From assembly GCF_902488535.1 (NCBI RefSeq), contig NZ_CABTWO010000005.1, positions 46,930 through 110,929 of the forward strand: a stretch of DNA of 64,000 nt. Direction: 5' to 3'. The position numbers and the translations under genes were made by a program. Below are positions 45,858 through 54,381 of the stretch, piece by piece. This DNA is from an uncultured Mobiluncus sp. (GTDB lineage Bacteria; Actinomycetota; Actinomycetes; Actinomycetales; Actinomycetaceae). The first letter of the stretch is position 1, and the number at the start of each line of letters is the position of its first letter. The notes beneath the pieces were generated by a model. That model saw nothing but the letters and a program-made list of their open reading frames with translations. It was not told the origin of the DNA and did no database searches.

Positions 45858-47177
45858 ATGGCCGTTGTAGCTGGTGTGGACTCCTCTACTCAATCCACCA
45901 AGGTGTTGGTTTGGGACACTGAGAGTCAACAGATTCTTCGACAGGGAAGTGCGCCACATCCGGAAGGGACTTCAGTCAATCCGGAGCATTGGTGGGAAGC
46001 CTTTATCTCTGCGGCTAAACAAGCTGGGGGACTGGCTGATGTGGAAGCCGTTAGCGTGGGAGCTCAACAGCACGGTTTGGTCACTTTAGATCAAAACGGG
46101 ACTGTCGTGCGTGATGCGTTACTGTGGAACGATACCCGTTCGGCTGCTGCCGCTAAGCAACTTGTGGAGGAAAAAGGATTAGATTTCTGGGTTGAATCCT
46201 GTGGTTGTGCTCCTGTAGCCTCATTGACCATTACGAAGTTGAGGTGGCTAGTTGATCATGAACCACAATCCTGGTCGCGCGTTGCCGCGGTTTGCCTACC
46301 TCATGATTGGTTATCTTGGAGAATACAAGGCAGTGCAGATATCCATTCACTGTTCACTGATCGCTCAGATGCTTCCGGTACTGCATATTTAGATACTCAC
46401 ATCGGTGAGTATCGGTATGATTTGCTGGCGCACGCTTTGCGAATTCCCGAGGACAAGGCACGGCAACTCGTCTTACCTAAAGTTGTATCTCCTCAGGAAT
46501 TGGGCGGGGAAGTAACTCGCGACATTCCCGAGATCGAGCTGAGAGCGGGAACAAAAATAGCTCCGGGTTGTGGGGACAATGCGGGTGCAGCTTTGGGCTT
46601 AGGTTTACGAGTTGGCGAAGCGGCTATTTCGATTGGAACCTCTTGTGTGGTTTCGGTAGTTTCCGATAAGCCGGTTATTGATAAATCTGGCTCTGTTACA
46701 GGATTCATGGATGCCACCGGCAATTGGCTCCCCTTGGCCTGTACTTTGAACGGAACTCAAGTTATGGACAAAACTGCAGCTCTCTTGGGTGTAGATGTGT
46801 CTACTTTTGACCAGCTAGCCTTGCAAGTTCCCGATACGGACGGGTTACAGATGATTCCATATTTCCAGGGCGAACGCACTCCGAATTTGCCTAATGCCAC
46901 TGCCGAAATCCGGGGAATGACTCTGAGAAACTATGCCCCAGCCCACCTAGCCCGAGCCGCCGTGGAAGGGCTGGTGGGACTTATCGATTATGCCCTGCAA
47001 GCAATCCAAGGGTGCGGAGTTGAGGTTAACAAAGCCACCCTGATTGGTGGAGGAGCTAAATCTCCTGCCGTTACCCAGATACTGCCCTCCAAGCTTGGTA
47101 TAGAAATCGAGGTGGCGCCACCGGGAGAATACGTGGCGTTAGGAGCGGCCAAACAGGCTGGTGACTTGATAAGATAA
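45858..47177 (+). CDS. xylB: Xylulokinase XylB (FGGY family)
   Basis: Phosphorylates D-xylulose to xylulose-5-phosphate for the pentose phosphate pathway. The 439-aa FGGY kinase has the N-terminal phosphate motif GVDSSTQSTK, the substrate-binding GAQQHGLV, catalytic Asp near residue 240 in GCGDNAGAALG, and ATP-side GGGAKSP. Short length relative to E. coli XylB (484) is normal for actinobacteria. ATG has TTAGGAG at 6 bases. The base composition is more A+T-rich than in xylA, and xylR follows after 34 bases. Confidence 0.93.
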   Translation: MAVVAGVDSSTQSTKVLVWDTESQQILRQGSAPHPEGTSVNPEHWWEAFISAAKQAGGLADVEAVSVGAQQHGLVTLDQNGTVVRDALLWNDTRSAAAAKQLVEEKGLDFWVESCGCAPVASLTITKLRWLVDHEPQSWSRVAAVCLPHDWLSWRIQGSADIHSLFTDRSDASGTAYLDTHIGEYRYDLLAHALRIPEDKARQLVLPKVVSPQELGGEVTRDIPEIELRAGTKIAPGCGDNAGAALGLGLRVGEAAISIGTSCVVSVVSDKPVIDKSGSVTGFMDATGNWLPLACTLNGTQVMDKTAALLGVDVSTFDQLALQVPDTDGLQMIPYFQGERTPNLPNATAEIRGMTLRNYAPAHLARAAVEGLVGLIDYALQAIQGCGVEVNKATLIGGGAKSPAVTQILPSKLGIEIEVAPPGEYVALGAAKQAGDLIR

Positions 47178-47211
47178 CGCTGTTGGGGATTTCGGGTCCG
47201 TAAGGAGCGTT

Positions 47212-48351
47212 ATGCAAGAGTTCGTCTCTGTTTCCACCCAGCGTGCCATGAACCTGAGACGAGTGCTCCATGAGGTGCTTTCTTCCGGTCCTGATGAAGT
47301 TCTCACTCGCGCCGCAATTGCTTCCCGGGTGCAAATAACCAGGGCTACGGCAACGCGACTTTCTGACCAGCTGGTCGCTTTGGGGTTAATTCAGGAGCTA
47401 CCGCCCGTTATGACGGGCGGTCCCGGTCGTCCGGGCAGAGTCCTAGTGGGGAACAATAATTTAGTCTCACTGGGAGTGGATATTGGGGTTTCCGAAATTC
47501 GCCTGCTGGGGTTGGGCTTGGGAGGCCAGGAACTGTGCTGGAAACGATTTGAACTCGAGGTCCCATCATTACCACCAGAGGAAGTTTTTTCCCGGGTCGG
47601 CCACGAGTTGAATGGGGTTGTTTCCCAGCTTTCCGTCGAAACAATAATTTTTTCCGTGACGGTGTCAGTGCCTGGCTTGGTTGACGGTGACAACAGGAGA
47701 GTCATCTATGCCCCGAACCTGGGGTGGTCTAACGTTGATGTGTGCCAACAGATAAGGCGTTCCATTCAGTTCCCGGTAAAGTCGATTGAAGTCCACAACG
47801 AGGCGAACATGGCGGCATGGGCCCAAACGTGGAAACACCCGGGTTGTCCCTCCGGACTGGATACATTTGCCTATATCTCAGGCGGAATCGGGGTCGGCGC
47901 CGCCGTTGTGGAGAACCGGCAGCTCTATCAGGGCTGTCATGGCTGGGTGGGGGAAATCGGACACCTGACCATTGACCCGCGCGGAATTCAATGTAAATGC
48001 GGGGCGCAAGGTTGCCTGGAAAGATATGTAGGCCGGGAGGCGCTGGAAACCCGGCGTGGGAATGAAGCTGCCTTAGTCGAATCTGCCCGGGCATTAGGCC
48101 TGGCCATGGCCGCTCTTACAAATATCTTAGATGTGTCTCTCATCATCATCGGCGGAGATTTGACCAACTTTTTTGCTGAATACAAGGCCGAGGTAACCCG
48201 ACTGATGCATTTGCACACCATCGCTGACGAGCAAAGATCCCTGCAAATTACCAGCTCAGCTTACGAGATGCCAGCTGTGCGGGGAGCTGCCATCCGGGGG
48301 TTCCGAGCGCTCCTAGATGCCCCTACCGAGTTCGGAAAATTCACCCGGTAG
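47212..48351 (+). CDS. xylR: ROK-family xylose repressor XylR
   Basis: A 379-aa ROK transcription factor. The N-terminal winged helix (about residues 15-65, TRAAIASRVQITRATATRLSDQ) precedes a sugar-kinase-like domain with the zinc motif CKCGAQGCLE near residues 261-270 and His251. In this family xylose binding releases DNA. Candidate operators are the related palindromes at both outer ends of the island, covering the -10 of xylA and the -35 of the xyloside operon. It ends 17 bases from the oppositely oriented permease gene. Confidence 0.9.
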   Translation: MQEFVSVSTQRAMNLRRVLHEVLSSGPDEVLTRAAIASRVQITRATATRLSDQLVALGLIQELPPVMTGGPGRPGRVLVGNNNLVSLGVDIGVSEIRLLGLGLGGQELCWKRFELEVPSLPPEEVFSRVGHELNGVVSQLSVETIIFSVTVSVPGLVDGDNRRVIYAPNLGWSNVDVCQQIRRSIQFPVKSIEVHNEANMAAWAQTWKHPGCPSGLDTFAYISGGIGVGAAVVENRQLYQGCHGWVGEIGHLTIDPRGIQCKCGAQGCLERYVGREALETRRGNEAALVESARALGLAMAALTNILDVSLIIIGGDLTNFFAEYKAEVTRLMHLHTIADEQRSLQITSSAYEMPAVRGAAIRGFRALLDAPTEFGKFTR

Positions 48352-48368
48352 GGGACACCCACGCAGTT

Positions 48369-49217
48369 TTATCCCTTTGTGGCACCTCCGGCCAGACCCG
48401 CTACGATGTAGCGCTGCAGGAATATAAAGATCAGCAACACAGGCAACGCTATGACTGTTGCTACCGCCATTAGATCGTTCCAGTTGGTTCCGTACTGACC
48501 AATAATCCGGTTCAAAGCCACAGTGAGCGGTTGAATATTTTGATTTGTGGTTAAGGTCAACGCAAAGGTAAATTCTCCCCAAGCCATAAGGAAAGAGAAG
48601 GATCCAATCATGACGATTCCGGGTTTAATCGTTGGCATGACGATTCTAATGATAGTCTGTAAAGTATTCAAACCATCCAGCTGTGCCGCTTCTTCTACTT
48701 CATAAGGGAACTGTTTAAAGTACGGTCTTAGCAAAATGACAGCAAAAGGTAAAGTTACGGAAATATCCGCCAAAATGACCGATACGTATGTGTTTACCAA
48801 ACCGACTTGTCGGAACATTACGAACATAGGAATTGATATGGCGATAGCTGGCAGTAATTGTACTACTGTTAACAAAACCATCATTGAGGTAGTAGTGCGA
48901 GTCCGTAATCTCGCAACAGCGTAAGATGATGGAATAGCGATAACCAGGGTAAGCAAGAGCACCGAAACTGAAATGATTATCGAATTAAGCAGCGCGCTCC
49001 ATGTGCCGTAATTTCCTGTGAAAACAGCTTTGTAAGAACCGAGGTAAAAGTCTTGCGGAATAAGCGTGGGTGGGTTAGCAAACATTTCCTTACCTGTTTT
49101 GAATGAAGTATTTATCATCCAATAAACAGGGAAGAGGTAGATGACAATTATAAGCCACCCAATCACAGATTTGAAAATAGTTGTTTTGCTCTGACTGGAT
49201 AAACGAACATTTTTCAT
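48369..49217 (-). CDS. Sugar ABC transporter permease (MalG type)
   Basis: A 282-aa inner-membrane protein with six helices, of the MalG/MsmG carbohydrate-uptake family. The EAA loop that contacts the ATPase reads EEAAQLDGLNTLQTIIRIVMP. It begins inside the stop of the other permease gene (ATGA overlap), showing tight coupling. The cluster has no ATPase gene. It is the most distal gene of the leftward operon. Substrate is inferred from the adjacent alpha-xylosidase to be an alpha-xyloside oligosaccharide. Confidence 0.9.
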   Translation of the reverse strand: MKNVRLSSQSKTTIFKSVIGWLIIVIYLFPVYWMINTSFKTGKEMFANPPTLIPQDFYLGSYKAVFTGNYGTWSALLNSIIISVSVLLLTLVIAIPSSYAVARLRTRTTTSMMVLLTVVQLLPAIAISIPMFVMFRQVGLVNTYVSVILADISVTLPFAVILLRPYFKQFPYEVEEAAQLDGLNTLQTIIRIVMPTIKPGIVMIGSFSFLMAWGEFTFALTLTTNQNIQPLTVALNRIIGQYGTNWNDLMAVATVIALPVLLIFIFLQRYIVAGLAGGATKG

Positions 49218-50143
49218 CGTAAATCCTCCTCATTTAGGGAACGTACATAGAACCAGGAAAGAACCAAAGGCAGTATTAAGGTGAGAACTGACGCTGCAGC
49301 GCCGTTACCGAACTGGAAGAGCTTGTATGTCTCCAGATAGGTGTAGACGGGCAGGGTGGTGGTGGCGTCTACCGGGCCGCCTTTGGTCATGGTATAAATC
49401 AGGTCAAAGACTTTGTAGGTGTTAATTACTCCAAGCAATAAGACAGAAATCGAGACAGGTTTCATCAGAGGGAAGGTAATCTTCCAGAACTGTTGCCACG
49501 GATTTGCCCCATCGACATGGGCAGCTTCATAAAGTGAATCGTCAATAGTATGAAGTCCGGAAAGCAACAGTAAAAGATTAAAGGGGATTCCGACCCACAG
49601 ATTTGCAATAATGATTGCTAAAAGTGCGGTTGGACCTACTGTTAGCCATTTGATGCCTTCGTCAATTACTCCCATATTTATAAGGAGGTAATTTAAAATT
49701 CCGTAATCTGAGTCAAATATCCACTTAAATATGGTGCCAGTAACCACTGGCGGAAGTATCCAACCGACAAGTAGCAAGGCTCGCATGACGCCGTTGCCTG
49801 GAAATGGTCTCCTGAAAAATAACGCCAAGGCAAACCCTATGACGTATTGAGTTATCAAGCATGCAATGGTGAAAATTAACGATAGAACCAGACCGTTCCA
49901 GAATCCGTGATCATTAAGAACTGTTGAGTAGTTCTTAAAATTATTGAACGTAAATGTTCTGGAAATTAGGTTCGCACCGTTAGCTTCTGTGAGACTCAGG
50001 AAAAAATTGTAGAAAAGCGGAAACGCCATGAATACGATGATGTAAATCAAGGCTGGAGTCGCCAAGAGCAGTCCCAGGCGTAGCTGGCTGTCCTGTTTTT
50101 TCTTAATTTTTCCGCTTGTCTTGTTGGATACTTCCGCTGACAT
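49214..50143 (-). CDS. Sugar ABC transporter permease (MalF type)
   Basis: A 309-aa permease with six or more helices (LGLLLATPALIYIIVFMAFP at the start). The EAA loop reads YEAAHVDGANPWQQFWKITFP. The frame is open upstream to 50197 within the binding-protein gene, but ATG 50143 gives a start 13 bases after that gene and a typical length. Partner of the downstream permease. Base composition is clearly A+T-rich compared with neighbouring housekeeping genes. Confidence 0.9.
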   Translation of the reverse strand: MSAEVSNKTSGKIKKKQDSQLRLGLLLATPALIYIIVFMAFPLFYNFFLSLTEANGANLISRTFTFNNFKNYSTVLNDHGFWNGLVLSLIFTIACLITQYVIGFALALFFRRPFPGNGVMRALLLVGWILPPVVTGTIFKWIFDSDYGILNYLLINMGVIDEGIKWLTVGPTALLAIIIANLWVGIPFNLLLLLSGLHTIDDSLYEAAHVDGANPWQQFWKITFPLMKPVSISVLLLGVINTYKVFDLIYTMTKGGPVDATTTLPVYTYLETYKLFQFGNGAAASVLTLILPLVLSWFYVRSLNEEDLR

Positions 50144-50156
50144 GGTTACCCTAACT

Positions 50157-51392
50157 TTATTTCTTGGGCAAGAGTTCAGAAATAGTTGTTTCAGCATCCT
50201 TAGCGGCTTTTTCAGGGCTCTTAGCTCCGGTTAAAGCTTCCTGGATGGAAAGCTGAACGGCTTCGGAAATCTTGTTGTAGTTCTCACCGTACGAGCGTGC
50301 ATGCGTATCTTGCATTTGTTTTTCAAAGACTTGCATATTCGCATCGGTGGATAGCTTCAACTTTCCGGATAAATCCGGGCGGGGTGAGAGCTGTCCTGAG
50401 ATATCGCAGAATGTCTGAACGCCCTTCTGAGAGGCCATCCACTTCACGAATTTCAGTGCTCCTTCCGGGTTCTTGGCACTCGCGAAAGCCACGATGTTTT
50501 CACCGCCCAGACCTGTCGCAACACGTTGTCCCTTCGGTAAAGGAGCTACGCCCCACTCAAAGTCAACGTCCTTTAGGTTGGAAATCTCCCACGGACCGTT
50601 GACCATCATTGCCACTTGTCCTGTCGTGAACTGGGTGCGGGCATCTTCCTGGGAATAGTTAGATACGGCCGAGGACATAGCGCCATCGTCAATCATCTTT
50701 TTGAGGAAGCTCAAGGCTTCGCCACCGTACTTAGCGTAATTGTCAATGTCGCCGCCGGCTTGCCAAACAAAGGGCAGTACTTGGAAAGTCCCTTGTTCAT
50801 TCTTGACACCTGAAATCGCCAAGCCGGATTTTCCGCCGGTAGCAAGTTTCTTGGCTGTGGTGGCCAATTCCTCCCAAGTACTTGGCGGCTCCGTGATACC
50901 GGCTTGGGCAAACATAGTCTTGTTATAGAACAAAGCCAGGTTATTTGAGTTCATGGGAAGCCCAAACGTTTTGCCGTCCAGTTGCGTAGAGTTCCACGGT
51001 CCTTCGAAGTATTCGTCTTTCAGCGAAGACACTTCCGAGGTAATGTCTTGGAGCAGACCGAGGGCAGCAAAATTCTGGTTGTCTACGTTGTCGATAATGG
51101 CCACATCAGGCACTTCGCCACCTACACCGCCTTGGACGATAGATTTGGATAAATCTCCAAAAGCAAATGAGGTGCGTTTAATCTTTAAATCAGGATTCTC
51201 AGATTCAAAGGCCTTGACGGCTGATTCCATTGCTTCATTGGAAACTCCTTGGCCCTCATAATCCCAGACTTCGATTTCCCCTGAGCTGCTGGCGGAGCCT
51301 CCTGCTGAGCTACAAGCAGTTAGGGCACCGCTCATCGCTACTAGAGCTGCGGCGGCCAAGGCAATAGCCTGCTTTCTCATACTGACTTCCAT
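50157..51392 (-). CDS. Extracellular sugar-binding lipoprotein of the ABC transporter
   Basis: Family 1 solute-binding protein of 411 aa. The signal peptide ends in a lipobox: hydrophobic LAAAALVAMSGALTACSS places the lipidated Cys near residue 27. The mature part has the usual IEVWDYEGQG start and a central VNGPWEIS. ATG 51392 is chosen because GGAG lies 6 bases upstream; ATG 51380 is an alternative with a weaker site. It captures sugar outside the membrane for the two permeases and sits 20 bases downstream of the alpha-xylosidase gene. Confidence 0.9.
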   Translation of the reverse strand: MEVSMRKQAIALAAAALVAMSGALTACSSAGGSASSSGEIEVWDYEGQGVSNEAMESAVKAFESENPDLKIKRTSFAFGDLSKSIVQGGVGGEVPDVAIIDNVDNQNFAALGLLQDITSEVSSLKDEYFEGPWNSTQLDGKTFGLPMNSNNLALFYNKTMFAQAGITEPPSTWEELATTAKKLATGGKSGLAISGVKNEQGTFQVLPFVWQAGGDIDNYAKYGGEALSFLKKMIDDGAMSSAVSNYSQEDARTQFTTGQVAMMVNGPWEISNLKDVDFEWGVAPLPKGQRVATGLGGENIVAFASAKNPEGALKFVKWMASQKGVQTFCDISGQLSPRPDLSGKLKLSTDANMQVFEKQMQDTHARSYGENYNKISEAVQLSIQEALTGAKSPEKAAKDAETTISELLPKK

Positions 51393-51412
51393 AGTCCTCT
51401 CCTTCGTATTAG

Positions 51413-53767
51413 TTACTTGTTTGTTTCAATGAATTGATAAGATATAACACGCTTGTTACCGACATCTGGCCCGGTTTGCGGCAGTATTCTTAGCCCGGAA
51501 ACGACTTCTGGACAGAAAGACTCATCAGTTACCTGGCCACTGACTACCTGAACATCTTGGTTGGTGACAACACAAACGGACCAAGTTTTCTCTGATTCGC
51601 TGAGAATTTCAACTTCCGGACCCCGGCGGGAAATGCGGAACAACTCATCGTCATACTGGCCGGGCACTCTGAGCGTAGTTTCGCCCGGTGGCGGATTGAA
51701 AATGTAGAGGCAGACGCCCTCGTTCCAGTCGTAATCAGGTCGTTTCGAGTTAGCGCCTAGAGGCAGCACCGTGCCGTCTGGAATCATCACTGGAAGAGAA
51801 TCCAGCTCGTGAGTTTCGATATGCCAGCCAAGCTGGTCTTTGCGGGTGCCATCCAGAAAGTTAGTCCAACCCGCGGTCGGTAGGTAGTACTGAACAGTCC
51901 CTCCATCGGTAAACACCGGGGCAACTACGATTTTGTCACCTAAATAGTACTGGGTATCGACGTTTGCTGAACCTCTGTCTTCGGGATGTTCCAGTATCAT
52001 GTGGCGTAACATCGGGGTCCCGGTTTGGCTCGCTTCTCGAGCGATTGTCATCAGGTAAGGCATGAGGCGATTTTTCAAAGCGGTGAAACGCTGGGCAGTC
52101 TTGACTGCCGCATCCCCATAAATCCAAGGTACCCGGTAAGAGGACGAGCCGTGGAGCCGTGAGTGGGAAGATAACAAACCGAAAGGCAGCCATCGAATAA
52201 ACACGTTCGGGTTGGGTTTTCCTTCGAATCCGCCCATGTCGTGGCTCCAATACCCGTATCCGCTCAGTCCAAGCGACAGGCCGCCGCGGAGAGTCTCGCC
52301 CATAGACTCAAAAGTCGGTTCGCTATCTCCGCCCCAATGCACCGGGAATTGCTGGCCACCAGCGGTGCCAGATCGCGCAAACACGATGGCTTCCTCGTGC
52401 CCGCGAACCTCTTTGATGGCTTCAAAAACAGTCTGGTTGTAGAGGTGAGTGTAATAGTTGTGCATCCGTTCAGGATTAGCGCCGTTGTGCCAAACTACGT
52501 CCGTGGGTACACGTTCGCCGAAATCGGTTTTGAAACAGTCTACTCCTTGGTCAAGCAAAGTTTTCAGATGTTCTTTGTACCATTGCCTAGCGTCAGGATT
52601 GGTGAAGTCTACCCACGACATGCCGGACTGCCAATGATCCCACTGGCGCACCGAGCCGTCGGCATTTTTCAAGAAATACCCTTTGTCTTTCCCCTCTTGC
52701 CAAATTTCACCCTGTTGACCAACGTAGGGGTTAATCCAGACACAAACTTTTATACCCCGTTCGTGCAGCCTACGCAGCATACCATGCGGGTCTGAGAATG
52801 TTTCCGGATCCCACGTGAAATCGCACCAGTGCGAGGGGCGCATCCAGTAGCAGTCGAAGTGCATCACCGAGAGGGGGATGCTAAGTTGCTCCATCTGATC
52901 GATGAAACTGTTGACTGTATCCTCTGAATAATCGGTGGTGAATGAGGTCGAGAGCCACAATCCGTAAGACCAGGAAGGAAGCTGGGGAGGACGACCGGTC
53001 AATTTCGTGTATCGGTTCAAGATTTCTTTGGGGGTAGGGCCGTAGATGACGTAGTACTCCAAGAATTCCCCTGGAACTGAGAACTGAACGCGCGTGTTAA
53101 CCTCTGACGCGACTTCAAAAGAAACTTTTTCAGGGTGATTTACAAAAATTCCATAACCGCGATTTGTCAGGTAAAACGGAACATTGATGTACGTTTGTTC
53201 GGAAGCGGTGCCCGCGTCTGCGTTCCACATATCCACAATCTGGCCGTTTTTCACTACCGGTCCGAAACGTTCACCGAGGCCATAAACGGATTCTCCGGGC
53301 TGTATTACCAGCTGTTCATGGAGGTATTTTTCGCCTGTCGGGGAAATCGCAATACCTTCGCACCGTAACTTTGACCGTGTAAGTTCGTGGTCAGGACTGG
53401 TGAAAACGAGGTTGTAATCGTCAGCGCCTGAAATTTCAGCCTGTAAATCACCTGCTATTACCACAGCACGTAGGTGCTCTTTATCTGCTTGTACTTGCCC
53501 GAAAGCCTCAGTGTTAAGCGCAAAATGAGGTTCGGGTTCCAGATAACCGCGGTAGTGCTCGAGCCTAACTTTGATTATTCCGTCGGATACAGGTGTGAGG
53601 CTGATGGTCAACTGGGTCGAGTCGAGTTCGTCTCCGCGTTTATTCAATATCTTGGTGGAAGCGACAGCTCTCACCGTTTCGTTTTTCACCTGTACGTCTA
53701 CTATCTGGCGGGGGTGAAATACTTTCCATCCATCGCGATTCAACCAATAGCCGTCAGTAAACTTCAT
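51413..53767 (-). CDS. xylS: GH31 alpha-xylosidase (YicI-like)
   Basis: Releases alpha-linked xylose from non-reducing ends, for example isoprimeverose or xyloglucan fragments. The 784-aa GH31 protein closely resembles E. coli YicI (772 aa): the nucleophile Asp415 sits in FKTDFGERVPTDVVW, the acid/base Asp481 in WGGDSEP, and the specificity loop VMHFDCYWMR is of the xylosidase type (alpha-glucosidases differ here). There is no signal peptide, so cleavage is intracellular after ABC uptake. It leads the leftward operon. The xyloside assignment rests on YicI likeness and on the xylose genes nearby. Confidence 0.88.
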   Translation of the reverse strand: MKFTDGYWLNRDGWKVFHPRQIVDVQVKNETVRAVASTKILNKRGDELDSTQLTISLTPVSDGIIKVRLEHYRGYLEPEPHFALNTEAFGQVQADKEHLRAVVIAGDLQAEISGADDYNLVFTSPDHELTRSKLRCEGIAISPTGEKYLHEQLVIQPGESVYGLGERFGPVVKNGQIVDMWNADAGTASEQTYINVPFYLTNRGYGIFVNHPEKVSFEVASEVNTRVQFSVPGEFLEYYVIYGPTPKEILNRYTKLTGRPPQLPSWSYGLWLSTSFTTDYSEDTVNSFIDQMEQLSIPLSVMHFDCYWMRPSHWCDFTWDPETFSDPHGMLRRLHERGIKVCVWINPYVGQQGEIWQEGKDKGYFLKNADGSVRQWDHWQSGMSWVDFTNPDARQWYKEHLKTLLDQGVDCFKTDFGERVPTDVVWHNGANPERMHNYYTHLYNQTVFEAIKEVRGHEEAIVFARSGTAGGQQFPVHWGGDSEPTFESMGETLRGGLSLGLSGYGYWSHDMGGFEGKPNPNVFIRWLPFGLLSSHSRLHGSSSYRVPWIYGDAAVKTAQRFTALKNRLMPYLMTIAREASQTGTPMLRHMILEHPEDRGSANVDTQYYLGDKIVVAPVFTDGGTVQYYLPTAGWTNFLDGTRKDQLGWHIETHELDSLPVMIPDGTVLPLGANSKRPDYDWNEGVCLYIFNPPPGETTLRVPGQYDDELFRISRRGPEVEILSESEKTWSVCVVTNQDVQVVSGQVTDESFCPEVVSGLRILPQTGPDVGNKRVISYQFIETNK

Positions 53768-53842
53768 TGTCCCTCCCTCGAGGTTAGGTTATGCGTTGCC
53801 GGCTACTTCATTGGATGCCAGGCAATCAAACTCGTTGTTGCC

Positions 53843-53878
53843 AGATTACTCTACGCCAGCAATTAAGTCAAGACTTAA
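53843..53878 (-). promoter_or_regulatory. Promoter of the alpha-xyloside operon with palindromic operator
   Basis: On the minus strand TTGACT (53866-53871) and TAATCT (53843-53848) are 17 bases apart. The -35 lies inside the palindrome TTAAGTCAAGACTTAA (53863-53878, perfect 7-base arms), which shares AAGACT and the following AAACAAAATA stretch with the xylA operator. XylR control of both operons is inferred. Confidence 0.7.
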
Positions 53879-54012
53879 AACAAAATACTTTATTGGCACA
53901 TTCTTGCGGAAAACATGTCCTGGTATGAGGGGGGCTAGATTTCATTGAGATGAGCATTTGAATTGCTACCCTGCTGCTCCCGAACATTGCTAGTGGCAAG
54001 TACTAATACCGC
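53879..54012. other. Gap between xyloside operator and glnE 3' copy
   Basis: About 130 bases with no coding potential, tRNA, inverted repeat or integrase fragment that I can recognise. This would be the right junction of the island. Confidence 0.4.
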
Positions 54013-54013
54013 T

Positions 54014-54205
54014 CGCGCCGCCAATGTGTTGGGATCGGGGCGGACTACCGGGAAAAAACTCGATGTGCTGCCCGTCGATCGCCTCTTGGTGACCACCGCG
54101 GCGCTGCTGGGGTACGCAGAGGGTGCGCACCAAGACCTGACCGACGACTGGATGCGCACCGCGCGCTTGGCCCGCGGCGTTGTGGAACAAATCTTTTACG
54201 AATAA
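54014..54205 (+). pseudogene. Direct repeat copy 2: detached glnE 3' end
   Basis: Encodes the last 64 residues of GlnE (RAANVLGSGRTTGKK to VVEQIFYE) with 63 of 64 identical to the intact gene. The frame is open to an ATG at 53963 but the extra residues are unrelated to GlnE and no ribosome site is seen, so it is a fragment. It is likely the native glnE end displaced by the island, or else part of the donor. Mismatches are almost all synonymous, so both ends were functional after they diverged. Confidence 0.85.
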
Positions 54206-54381
54206 CCCCTTGCCGACTCTCCGAAGAGAACTGAGCAACCGCTCACCTGCAAAATGCAACCACAAGTTGCGGAATATAGATTAGATTCAAGGTGGAGGTG
54301 CTGGAATGCAACTGGGGAATTTCTCACAATGATTTGAGGGTGCGATGGCACTCGAAAGAATCTAAGTTAGGAGCATTAGAA

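Larger units (their letters stand above)
44156..54205. mobile_element. Putative xylose/alpha-xyloside genomic island inserted in glnE 3' end
   Basis: Seven xyl genes in two convergent operons lie between the two direct copies of the glnE 3' end. Several of the genes (xylB, xylR, the two permeases) are visibly richer in A+T than the flanking housekeeping genes. The arrangement resembles elements that insert in a gene's 3' end and bring a replacement end, leaving the native one on the far side. No integrase, transposase or relic is visible inside, so the mechanism is unknown; plain homologous recombination with a donor is the alternative. Confidence 0.6.

Noticed and set aside
53963..54205. 80-codon frame as an independent gene
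   Set aside because: All but the first 17 residues are the glnE 3' end; there is no ribosome site, so it is treated as a gene fragment.
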